A DNA stretch of 64,000 nucleotides from contig CAZKNJ010000009.1 in NCBI GenBank assembly GCA_964554185.1, positions 1 to 64,000 on the forward strand, given 5' to 3'. Both the position numbers and the translations under genes were made by a program. The DNA is from CAZKNJ01 sp964554185. GTDB lineage: Bacteria; 4484-113. Position 1 is the first letter of the stretch, and each line of letters begins with the position of its first letter. The notes below the pieces were generated by a model. The model did not search any database, was not told the DNA's origin, and worked only from the letters and a program-made list of their open reading frames with translations. Positions 34,576 to 42,534 of the stretch are shown here, piece after piece.

Positions 34576-35010
34576 GTGGACGAACGCAAAGAACGCGGAA
34601 CCAAGGACACACTGATGTACCCGCTGCTGGAGGATCTGCTCAAGCAGCTGCCCAGCAAATATGAATTGGTGACCCTTGCGTCCCTCAGGGCCAAGCAGGT
34701 CATCGGCAAACTACGCATCGGCCCGACCTTTGAAGGCGAAGTGGACGACGACGTGAAGGCGCTGGCGGGCGGCCTCAAGCCGCTGTCGTTGGCGCTAAGG
34801 GAAATCGCCAGCGGCAAGCTTGACCGCGAGAAAATGTACCTGTTGGAGTACCTGGAGAGCTTCCGCAAGGGTGACGAAACAGCTTCGATCTCCGCGCCGC
34901 CGGAGAGTGAATTCGTCTTTGTGGCGCCGGAGGAAAACCCCGCCCTGCCGGAAGGCGACGAGACCGAAGTGACGGACGAAACCGACCTAGATGAAGAAAC
35001 CGACGAATAG
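34576..35010 (+). CDS. rpoZ: RNA polymerase omega subunit with extended acidic tail
   Basis: RpoZ helps fold and assemble the beta-prime subunit. Residues 14-88 have the family pattern: YPLLEDLLKQLPSKYELVTLASLRAKQVIG, then KPLSLALREIASGKL. The remaining 55 or so residues are strongly acidic and probably disordered, ending in DETDLDEETDE. At 144 residues it is roughly twice the size of many omega subunits. The GTG start has AGGAGG just upstream (4 nt spacing). Its end overlaps coaBC by 20 nt in another frame, which couples the two. Confidence 0.85.
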   Translation: MDERKERGTKDTLMYPLLEDLLKQLPSKYELVTLASLRAKQVIGKLRIGPTFEGEVDDDVKALAGGLKPLSLALREIASGKLDREKMYLLEYLESFRKGDETASISAPPESEFVFVAPEENPALPEGDETEVTDETDLDEETDE

Positions 35011-36241
35011 CAGCGACCGGGCGGTGCTAGTCGGCGTTTCCGGCGGCATCGCCGCCTACAAGATGTGCGATGTCATCCGGCGGCTGGCCGACCGCGGCAT
35101 CAAGTGCCGCGTGGTGATGACACCCAACGCAACCAGGTTCATCACCCCACTCACTCTCGCCGCCCTGGCCGGCACGCAAGTGCTGGTGGACGAGTTCCCG
35201 CCGGAGGCGGGTGCGGTTTGCAGCAGCTTCGACCCTCTGGCGCACATCTCGCTTTCCGAGGAGTGTGAAGTGCTCCTGATCGCCCCGGCTACAGCGAACA
35301 CCATCGCCAAGCTCGCCAACGGCATCGCCGACAACCTGCTCACTTCGGCGGCGCTCGCCTGGGAGGGGCCCGTGCTGATCGCCCCCGCAATGAACACGCG
35401 GATGTACGCCCATTCGGCGACGCAGGAGAACCTGCGGCGACTGAAGGAGCGCGGCATTTACGAGATTGAACCGGACGAGGGCTGGCTCGCCTGCGGTGAA
35501 ACCGGCCGCGGCCGTTTGGCCACCCCCGAGCGCATTGTCACCGAAGTCGTGCGCGCGCTGGCCGACGAGGACGGGCCGCTGACCGGCAAGCGCATTGTCG
35601 TCACCGCCGGGGGCACCCGCGAGTACCTTGACCCCATCAGGTTTGTCTCCAACGCTTCCACCGGCACGCTGGCGCTGATGTGCGCCTACCAACTAGCGCT
35701 GCACGGCGCTATGATTGAGCTCATCGCCGGCCCCGGCACCAGACAAGACCTGCTGGTGGAGCTGCCGGCGCAAGTTATCGCTGTAACAACCTCAGAAGAT
35801 ATGCGCCGGGCGGTGGTGGACCGCACTGCCGGCTGCGACGCGCTGCTGATGCTGGCGGCGGTCGCAGATTTCGCGCCGGAGCCGGTGGGTCACAAGATCA
35901 AGAAAGAGGAGTTCGCCGAGCTTACGCTCAAGCTCAAGCGGACCACGGACATACTGGCGGAGCTGGCGGATAACCGCACCTTCGTTAAGGTGGGTGCCTC
36001 GGTGGAAACCGAGCAGGCCCAGGAGCGCGCGCAGGCGAAGCTCGCTGCCAAGAAGCTGGACGCCATCGTCGCGGTGGATTACAGCGCGGAGCGTCCGCCT
36101 TTTGGCGACGGCACGATCAAAGCCGGCGTGTTTACTGGCAGTGGAGTGGAGCTGGAGACCGCCGAAAGAGAGAAACTTGAACTCGCGGAGCGGATTACCC
36201 ATCTCATCATTAAGCTCATAACCGAAAAGGAGAAACCATGA
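34991..36241 (+). CDS. coaBC: bifunctional phosphopantothenoylcysteine decarboxylase/synthetase
   Basis: Second and third steps of coenzyme A synthesis from phosphopantothenate. The CoaC half (about 10-190) has the flavoprotein start GVSGGIAAYKMCDVIRRL, the catalytic-His segment PLAHISLSEE, the PAMNTRM motif and the clamp ACGETGRGR. The CoaB half (about 195-416) has GKRIVVTAGGTREYLDPIRFVSN. Length 416 is normal. The ATG lies inside rpoZ, and the TGA overlaps the ATG of the following PPIase gene (ATGA), so these genes are tightly coupled. Confidence 0.95.
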   Translation: MKKPTNSSDRAVLVGVSGGIAAYKMCDVIRRLADRGIKCRVVMTPNATRFITPLTLAALAGTQVLVDEFPPEAGAVCSSFDPLAHISLSEECEVLLIAPATANTIAKLANGIADNLLTSAALAWEGPVLIAPAMNTRMYAHSATQENLRRLKERGIYEIEPDEGWLACGETGRGRLATPERIVTEVVRALADEDGPLTGKRIVVTAGGTREYLDPIRFVSNASTGTLALMCAYQLALHGAMIELIAGPGTRQDLLVELPAQVIAVTTSEDMRRAVVDRTAGCDALLMLAAVADFAPEPVGHKIKKEEFAELTLKLKRTTDILAELADNRTFVKVGASVETEQAQERAQAKLAAKKLDAIVAVDYSAERPPFGDGTIKAGVFTGSGVELETAEREKLELAERITHLIIKLITEKEKP

Positions 36242-37161
36242 GTTCCCGTAACCTGAGAATCACCTTTGCCATAGGACTGCTGGCGGCAGTGCTCGCGGCC
36301 GTGCCCGCCTCGGCAGCGGGAAACACGCCGCTGGCCGAACACAATGGCGTGAAATATGTGCTGGACGATTTCCACATCTTCTTCATGCGCCAGCTCGGCG
36401 CGCGCGGCCTGGTGACCTTCCTGGAACAGGCGATTGTCTATGAGGAAGCCACGAAGGTCGGCCTGACCCCGACCGACGCGGAACGCAGCAAGTTTATCCA
36501 GGAGAACATGTCTCAGGAGATCTACGACGGCTTCAAACAGCTTTACCCCCAGGATGTGCTGAGCCGCTTTGTGGATTACACCATAATGAACCGCAAGTTC
36601 CAAGACTACCTTGAAGCCAAGTTCATCAAGGAAAAGAACATTGTCGTCACCGACGATGACGCCAACAAGTACTACTTGCAGAACATCAAGGTATTCCAAC
36701 CGCCGGAACGAGTGTGGATGTCCATCATCTCGGTGGAGACGCTGGAGACGGCGAAGGAGGTGCTTGCGAAACTGGACAAGGGCGAGAACTTCAACGAGCT
36801 CGCCAGCGTGTATAACTCCGATCCGGAACTAAGAGCGCGCGCGGGCTATGTGGGCGTGATGGAACGAGGCGCAGGGCTGCCGGCTCCGATTGAGGAGGCG
36901 GCGTTCGCGCTCAGCCCCGACAAGTACTCGCAGGTAATAAAAGGCACGCTCTTCCATGTGCTCTATGTTCACGACAAACGGCCGGCGGAGCTTCACGAGT
37001 TTGCCGAGGTGAAGGACGAAATCAAGGCCACGCTCAGGGATATGCTGGTGCAGAACTACATCGACGAGTACTTAAACGAGCTGTACACGCGGGAGCTGCC
37101 GAAGTTCGATATCAGGGCCAACCTGTTTAACGTGGGCGAAGGCGAAACGCCCACCGGCTAG
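36238..37161 (+). CDS. exported parvulin-type peptidyl-prolyl isomerase (SurA/PrsA-like)
   Basis: The 307-residue protein has a signal peptide cleaved near PASAAG (about 27), a SurA-N-like helical chaperone region (about 35-150) and a parvulin/PpiC domain (about 155-260: ELASVYNSDPELRARAGYVGVMERGAGLPAPIEEAAF). The C-terminal helical tail resumes the chaperone part. It lacks the lipobox of PrsA, so it is probably soluble in the periplasm and helps outer-membrane or exported proteins fold. It has AAGGAG 5 nt upstream and overlaps the coaBC stop by 4 nt. A chaperone gene between coaBC and priA is an uncommon arrangement. Confidence 0.88.
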   Translation: MSSRNLRITFAIGLLAAVLAAVPASAAGNTPLAEHNGVKYVLDDFHIFFMRQLGARGLVTFLEQAIVYEEATKVGLTPTDAERSKFIQENMSQEIYDGFKQLYPQDVLSRFVDYTIMNRKFQDYLEAKFIKEKNIVVTDDDANKYYLQNIKVFQPPERVWMSIISVETLETAKEVLAKLDKGENFNELASVYNSDPELRARAGYVGVMERGAGLPAPIEEAAFALSPDKYSQVIKGTLFHVLYVHDKRPAELHEFAEVKDEIKATLRDMLVQNYIDEYLNELYTRELPKFDIRANLFNVGEGETPTG

Positions 37162-37196
37162 ACAATACTCATATCAACTAACCTTGGGGTGGGACG

Positions 37197-39317
37197 GTGA
37201 AGACCGCGGAAGTCTACCTCCTGACGCGAAGCCCAGCATTCCAGCCGTTCACCTACTCGATTCCGCCGCATTTCGCCATAGAGCCAGGAAGCCTGGTAGC
37301 AGTCCCTTTCCGCAACGGGTTTGATCTCGGAGTGGTGGCAGAGCTTGCGGAAGCGCTCGATGCGCGTAGCCGCGAGATGCTGAAGCCCGTAGTCGGATTG
37401 GCTGAGGGACCGGCAGTACGACCGCCTTTCGGCAAGCTTCTGCTTTTCCTCGCGCAGCTGGCGATGTGCTCACCCAGCGAAATGTTCGCGCAAGCCACCT
37501 TCGGTAATGCGGCCCGCAGAAGCGCGCTGTTTCTCTCCCCGGGCGGCAGGAGTGCGCCCGTCGAACTACGCACGGGGCTGGAAGTGGTGCGCATGATGCT
37601 ACCGCGCAAGCGCACGCGAATCTCCAGCGCTTTAGTGGGCAAGCTGATGAAGTCGGTCGGCTTCAGCGAATTGCTCGCGCTGGTTGAGTGCGGCGCGCTC
37701 GTGGTTGAAGGCCACATCGGGTTAGGCGTGCAGGATGCTCCCGCTCCCCCACCAGCTTCCAGGCAGAAGCTGCTGTTTCCGCCGGGGGCGGCGGGCATTC
37801 AGCTCGACCCGGAGCTGGCGCTGGCCGGGCAGATTGACCGTGCTCTGACTGCTGCGTCGCTGCGGCCCACGGAGTCTTATCCCGCTGCCTGCCGCCGGGT
37901 TGACTGGCGCAGTTTCCTCTCCTCACGGTCTGTGGTTGAACTGCTCACTCGCAGGCGCGGAAGGAAGCTGGTGCTCGTGCCCACTGAGTGGCATGTCCAC
38001 CGGTTTCTGCAGGATGTGCCAGCGAGGTTCAGGGGGCAGGTGCTGGCGTTTGACACATCAATGAAGGTTGCGGAGTTCCGGCTGCTCGCGGAACAGCTTG
38101 CGAGCAGTGAGCCCACAATCGTGGTGGGGAAGCGGTCAGCGCAGTTCCTGGCGATGTACGCCGAGTTTGATGAGATAGTCGTGTTTGATCCAACAGCGCC
38201 GCAGTTCCGCGCCGAGCAGTATCCGCGCTACGACACCTTCGCCAACCTGATGGGGCTTGGCAGGGCGACAGGCCGGCAGGTAACTATGCTGCCGCTGGCG
38301 CCGCTGGCGCTGGGCGTATGGGAGGAGACACTCAGCGCGGAGGTGGTGGCTCTGCCGCCAAGCCCCGGCGAGAGGATCGACCGCATCGCCGAGCTGGTGG
38401 CAGAGCATGCGCAGTCTGGCCAGCAACTGCTGGTGTACAACAATGCCGTGGGCGGGGGGCAGGAAGTATTCTGCGCCGCCTGCGGGGAGGGCATGCGCTG
38501 CTCCCAGTGCGGCCGCCGACTCGTGTTTGTTACTGAAAGCTCCGAGGCCGCCTGCCGCGGGTGCGGCTACCGGGAGAAGGCGCCCAGATGCCAAGACTGC
38601 GGCTCGCAGGACCTGGGAGTGGAAATAATCGGCGTGGTTGGTTTGACCCGGCTGGTGCGCAAGCTCCTGCGGGAGTCAGGGAAGCGTCCGACGCCACGGG
38701 TGGGGCCGCTTGATGGTTCCAGGCGTGAGAAGATACGCGTACCGAACCTCGCCCGCACGGATGTGCTAATCGGCACTAGCACGCTGTTGACCCCACTGGA
38801 GTTCTACCGGCCGAAATCAATAATCTACGTGGCACAGGAGCTGTTCCGACCAGGCCCCGGCGGCATCCCGGAGGCCGCAGTAGTGGAGGAAGCCACGCGC
38901 CTCAGCCGCCTTTACGGCATCAACGCCGGACGCGTGGTGATTGCCGCGCCGCAAGCGCTGGCGGAGGCCATTCGCGCGCAGCTTGGGCCGGGGGGTGCGC
39001 GGGCCCGCGAGGAGCTGAATGGAATCCGGCGGCAGTTCCAGCTGCCGCCGTACAACGTGCGCGTGCATTTCACGCTGTACAGCACAAAGGCGAAGGCCCT
39101 GAAGGACTTCGCCGAAGAGATGAAGGGGCAGCTTGACTTTGCCAACCGCATCATTGAGTGGGACTTGAGCCGCACCGTCAGAACCCACCGCAAGGGCACC
39201 CTCGCCATGAGCGGCAGCGTGCTGCTGGACCGCTTTTCGGCGGGGGCGTTCTATGATTTGCGCAAACGGGGCAAAGGGAAGAGAATAGACCTCGTGTACT
39301 GGCCCCAGTACTACTAA
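37197..39317 (+). CDS. priA: PriA-like primosomal protein without helicase motifs
   Basis: The 706-residue protein follows the PriA layout. It has an N-terminal 3'-DNA-binding domain (1-105; PAFQPFTYSIPP...GSLVAVPFRNGFDLGVV), a central region, a zinc module with eight cysteines in four CxxC pairs (426-468), and a C-terminal domain (LPPYNVRVHFTLYS, about 620-706). Where PriA has GVTGSGKTEVY before LVLVPE, this protein reads SFLSSRSVVELL before LVLVPTEWH. Where PriA has IIVDEEH it has IVVFDPTA. So Walker A and the DEEH box are both missing and it should not hydrolyse ATP. PriA proteins in Deinococcus and mycobacteria show the same loss. It probably loads the primosome without unwinding. Confidence 0.85.
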   Translation: MKTAEVYLLTRSPAFQPFTYSIPPHFAIEPGSLVAVPFRNGFDLGVVAELAEALDARSREMLKPVVGLAEGPAVRPPFGKLLLFLAQLAMCSPSEMFAQATFGNAARRSALFLSPGGRSAPVELRTGLEVVRMMLPRKRTRISSALVGKLMKSVGFSELLALVECGALVVEGHIGLGVQDAPAPPPASRQKLLFPPGAAGIQLDPELALAGQIDRALTAASLRPTESYPAACRRVDWRSFLSSRSVVELLTRRRGRKLVLVPTEWHVHRFLQDVPARFRGQVLAFDTSMKVAEFRLLAEQLASSEPTIVVGKRSAQFLAMYAEFDEIVVFDPTAPQFRAEQYPRYDTFANLMGLGRATGRQVTMLPLAPLALGVWEETLSAEVVALPPSPGERIDRIAELVAEHAQSGQQLLVYNNAVGGGQEVFCAACGEGMRCSQCGRRLVFVTESSEAACRGCGYREKAPRCQDCGSQDLGVEIIGVVGLTRLVRKLLRESGKRPTPRVGPLDGSRREKIRVPNLARTDVLIGTSTLLTPLEFYRPKSIIYVAQELFRPGPGGIPEAAVVEEATRLSRLYGINAGRVVIAAPQALAEAIRAQLGPGGARAREELNGIRRQFQLPPYNVRVHFTLYSTKAKALKDFAEEMKGQLDFANRIIEWDLSRTVRTHRKGTLAMSGSVLLDRFSAGAFYDLRKRGKGKRIDLVYWPQYY

Positions 39318-39327
39318 GGTAGCCGGC

Positions 39328-40098
39328 ATGAACACCGCCCTGAGAGCCGCACTCATAACCACTGCGCTGGGATGCGCGCTGTTCGCTGCGCCCATAGTTG
39401 CCCCATCGCAGGACAACGCGGGAACCGGAGCTAAGGCAGTAATGGACGGCGGCGTTTCGCCACCCACTCCCGACGATGCGAAGGCGCAGCACCTGCGCGG
39501 CGAGATAGAGCGGATACTCGCGCAATCGCAGTTCAAGAGCCTGCGCCCCGGCGAGAGGAAGCCGCTGCCGCGGTGGCTGCGTCTGCTGAGGGGTTTCTGG
39601 GAGGACTTGTGGTCAACCGTTTCAGGGGGAGCTGCCCGCCTGGGCGAGAGCAATCCGTGGGCGGTGTTTGTAGTCATCGGGCTGTGCGCACTGGTGCTGC
39701 TGGAAATGCTGCGTCGGGTGCTGCGGGACAGCCTGTTCTATGCTCCCAAGCAGCAGGACGGCCAGGATAAGGCGCACTTGACGCCCGAAGAGCTGCTGTC
39801 GAGGGCGGCGCAAGCGCACAGAGATGGAAACGACCCGGAGGCGTTACGGCTGGTGTTTCACGCGGCGCTGCTAAGCCTGTTTGGCGAGGCGGCCGAGCAA
39901 ACGCCCAGCCTGAAGCTGGCGGCGGAGCTTGCGGCAGCAGCGGACGCGCCGGTGGATGCCTTTCAGAATCTCAACCGCAGCTTTGAGCGGGCGTTTTACG
40001 GTGGTGCGGAGGTTCGCAGCGCCGACTACGAGCAAGCCCGCAGCCTGACCGCAACCTTGCGGCGGTTTGCCGGTAAAGGTGAGGACGATGAAGCGTAG
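39328..40098 (+). CDS. DUF4129-domain membrane protein
   Basis: The 256-residue protein has an N-terminal signal or anchor helix (about 5-25), a proline-containing periplasmic stretch, a membrane helix (about 111-130) and a cytoplasmic C-terminal DUF4129 domain (about 150-250: EELLSRAAQAHRDGNDPEALRLVFHAALLSLFGE). The DUF4129 module also occurs at the end of the TgpA-like transglutaminase at 15156-17564. In many genomes DUF4129, DUF4350, MoxR and DUF58 genes stand together; here the pair DUF4129-DUF4350 lies apart from moxR-DUF58. It starts 10 bp after priA and overlaps the next gene by 11 nt. Confidence 0.82.
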   Translation: MNTALRAALITTALGCALFAAPIVAPSQDNAGTGAKAVMDGGVSPPTPDDAKAQHLRGEIERILAQSQFKSLRPGERKPLPRWLRLLRGFWEDLWSTVSGGAARLGESNPWAVFVVIGLCALVLLEMLRRVLRDSLFYAPKQQDGQDKAHLTPEELLSRAAQAHRDGNDPEALRLVFHAALLSLFGEAAEQTPSLKLAAELAAAADAPVDAFQNLNRSFERAFYGGAEVRSADYEQARSLTATLRRFAGKGEDDEA

Positions 40099-41359
40099 GA
40101 AGGGACTGCAGCCACTACTCATCTGCGCGGCGTTCGCGGCGATTCTCGCGCTGCTGCTGTACGCCGCCCAGCCCGGCGGCGACACGGTGGAAAACCCGCT
40201 TTCGGCAACCAGCACCACGCCGCTGGGACTTAACGCGTTCTACCAGCTACTGAAATCGGAGCGGATGCAGCCAGCTTTCTATGGGCATGAGCTGAGCGTG
40301 CTGCCCTATGGCTCAACGATACTAGTCGGAGACGACATCCCTTACCGGGGATGGGAGCGCTACCTTGATCGCCAAGAGCTGTGGGATACAGCTGGCTCCA
40401 GAGCGGCGAACGTCATCTACCTGACAGCGGTTCAGGATCACGCATTTGTGGCGACAAACGAGCCCGCTCCCGAAGACCTGGAGACTGTCACTCCGATAGA
40501 GGACGACAGCGAGGCCCTGGACCCGGAACTGGGGGAGCAGGTGGAAGTATTCGAGGTGCCGTGGGAGCTTGGCAGCGATGGCTATACGCGCATGCACACA
40601 GCTAACCTTGACTCGGCCATCTTCAAGGGTGTGCGGCTGCTGGAAGCGGGCAGCTTCACGCCGACAATGGTCCCGCCACTGAGCGCGAATCGCGAGCTTG
40701 CGCAGGCGGCACGTGAAGTGTATCTGTTTAGGGGAACTGACCGGCCGCTGGTGGTAACAGCGCAGTTGGGGCGCGGTACCTGGATCACAGTGTTTGCCGC
40801 CGAGCTGTTTGCCAACCGCGACATCGGCCGCGCGGACAACGTGGTTTTTGCATACAACGTCGCGGCGGAGGCGGGTAAAGCCGGCGTCGGGCCAGTGTAC
40901 TTCCTTGAGTCGATTCACGGCTACAGCGTGGAGGACACTGGCGTGTTGAGCCTACTGCTTTTCACCTGGTGGGGGCAGCTGGCGCTCTTGGGATTGGTGG
41001 GAGCGGTTATCATCTATCTGCCGAGCATGTTCCCGCTGGGGCGGGAGGTTGAGACGCCCGTGGTGAAGTTCCCTTCCGCGTTGCTGCGGGTGCGGGCGCT
41101 GGCGGAAATCTGGCGCAGATCGCCGGACCAAACGGCTGCCAGGAAGTTCGCCGTCGCTGCGGCCCTCGGTATTGAGCCCGACACCATCGGGGCGAGGAAG
41201 ATAACCGGGATGTTGCAGGAGCTGGGTTACCCGCAGGTCCGCGCCGCGGAGCTGGCGAATGAGCTGGCGTCAGGTGAAGACGGGAGGATGCGGGCGGAAG
41301 TTATACGCGCTTACAATAGGCTGGTGCAGCGGTTCGGGCGCATCAGCCGTTTCAACTAG
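40088..41359 (+). CDS. DUF4350-domain membrane protein
   Basis: A protein of about 423 residues with an N-terminal membrane helix (about 10-28) and a DUF4350 periplasmic domain (about 40-285). The family start is PLSATSTTPLGLNAFYQLLKSE, followed by the glutamine-amidotransferase-like stretch YGSTILVGDDIPYRGWERYL. A second membrane helix lies at about 293-318, and the C-terminal region is cytoplasmic and helical. The function is unknown, but the gene belongs to the MoxR-associated set. ATG 40088 with GGTGAGG upstream is preferred over the earlier in-frame start at 40067 because of the ribosome-binding site. Confidence 0.82.
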   Translation: MKRRKGLQPLLICAAFAAILALLLYAAQPGGDTVENPLSATSTTPLGLNAFYQLLKSERMQPAFYGHELSVLPYGSTILVGDDIPYRGWERYLDRQELWDTAGSRAANVIYLTAVQDHAFVATNEPAPEDLETVTPIEDDSEALDPELGEQVEVFEVPWELGSDGYTRMHTANLDSAIFKGVRLLEAGSFTPTMVPPLSANRELAQAAREVYLFRGTDRPLVVTAQLGRGTWITVFAAELFANRDIGRADNVVFAYNVAAEAGKAGVGPVYFLESIHGYSVEDTGVLSLLLFTWWGQLALLGLVGAVIIYLPSMFPLGREVETPVVKFPSALLRVRALAEIWRRSPDQTAARKFAVAAALGIEPDTIGARKITGMLQELGYPQVRAAELANELASGEDGRMRAEVIRAYNRLVQRFGRISRFN

Positions 41360-41369
41360 GACTGACTCT

Positions 41370-42485
41370 ATGCAGCACTCTTATACGAGAGTGGAAATAG
41401 ACCTCCGGAAATACCGGGGGAACCTGGACCTGATACGCAGCGAGCTGGGCGGTACACGGCTGCTCCTGGTGCTGAAGGCGAACGCCTACGGGCTGGGCGC
41501 AGTGGGAATGCTGCCCGCCATCAGCGACCTCCCTGACATCTTCGTGGGAGTTGCGATGGTCGATGAGGCGCTGGAGCTGCGCCAGGCCGACTATCGGGGA
41601 AACATCCTGGTAATGGGGTACACGCCGCCGGAGCAGTACAAGCTCGCGTTGCGGCACTTCCTGAGCCTCGGCGTGTACCACCCGGAGAACATCGCCAAGC
41701 TGGAAGACGCCGCGGCGGAAAGGGGGACGGTGGCGAAGGTGCATATCAAGGTTGACACCGGCATGCACCGCGTAGGCGTGATGCCCGCAGACCTGCCGAA
41801 GCTACTGGACGAGATTAAGGAAAACCCGCATGTGGCGGTGGAAGGAGTGTTCTCCCACTTGGCGGGCGCGGGTGATCCCGCCGACCCGCTGATTCCGCAG
41901 CAGGTGACCGCTTTCCGCGAGTGCGCCTCGCGAATTGAAGATGAACTTGGAGTTCACACCATCAAGCATATCGCCAACACTTCGGGCGCTTTGGCTTTTC
42001 CCGAGAGCCGCTTTGATATGGTGCGCATCGGCATACTCCCCATCGGATTCCATCCGCCGGGCTTTGCCGTGCAGAAGCTGCCGGTGCAGCCGATACTCCG
42101 GTTCAGCACCGAAGTGGTGGACGCCCGCCGCGTGCCCGCCGGCACCGGCGTGTCCTACGGCCACAAGTTCCATACGGAAACAGATAGCACCATCATCACG
42201 GTTCCGCTGGGGTACGCCGACGGCATCCCGTACCACTTCTTCCCCGAGGGGCGGGTGCTTTTCCGGGGTAAGAGACGCAGGATTGCCGGCGCGGTGAATA
42301 TGGACTACTTGATGATCAGCGCCGATGACGAGACAGATGTGCAGATCGGCGAAGAGGTTGTGCTCGTGGGCCGGCAGGGCGATGAGGAGATCTCGCTCAA
42401 CGAGTTCGCCGACTACTGCGAGAGTGTCAACTACGACATCATCTGCAAGATGGGCCGCCGCATCCGGCGGGATTACCTCTGGTGA
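41370..42485 (+). CDS. alr: alanine racemase
   Basis: PLP enzyme giving D-alanine for peptidoglycan. The 371 residues carry VLKANAYGLG with the PLP-binding Lys36, HIKVDTGMHRVGV (about 128-140) and GVSYGHKF with the catalytic Tyr263. MVRIGILPIG lies before it, and the C-terminal beta domain ends RRIRRDYLW. The ATG at 41370 is the family start, and a longer in-frame extension upstream lies within the DUF4350 gene and is not coding. It stands between DUF4350 and the lytic transglycosylase, so the last genes of this operon are about the cell wall. Confidence 0.95.
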   Translation: MQHSYTRVEIDLRKYRGNLDLIRSELGGTRLLLVLKANAYGLGAVGMLPAISDLPDIFVGVAMVDEALELRQADYRGNILVMGYTPPEQYKLALRHFLSLGVYHPENIAKLEDAAAERGTVAKVHIKVDTGMHRVGVMPADLPKLLDEIKENPHVAVEGVFSHLAGAGDPADPLIPQQVTAFRECASRIEDELGVHTIKHIANTSGALAFPESRFDMVRIGILPIGFHPPGFAVQKLPVQPILRFSTEVVDARRVPAGTGVSYGHKFHTETDSTIITVPLGYADGIPYHFFPEGRVLFRGKRRRIAGAVNMDYLMISADDETDVQIGEEVVLVGRQGDEEISLNEFADYCESVNYDIICKMGRRIRRDYLW

Positions 42486-42534
42486 GGCGGGCATTGCCAC
42501 CAAGCCGCGTCGCGCCTACAATGGGCAGCGCCCT

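Noticed and set aside
41259..41369. N-terminal extension of alanine racemase
   Set aside because: It overlaps the end of the DUF4350 gene in another frame; the family start at 41370 fits.
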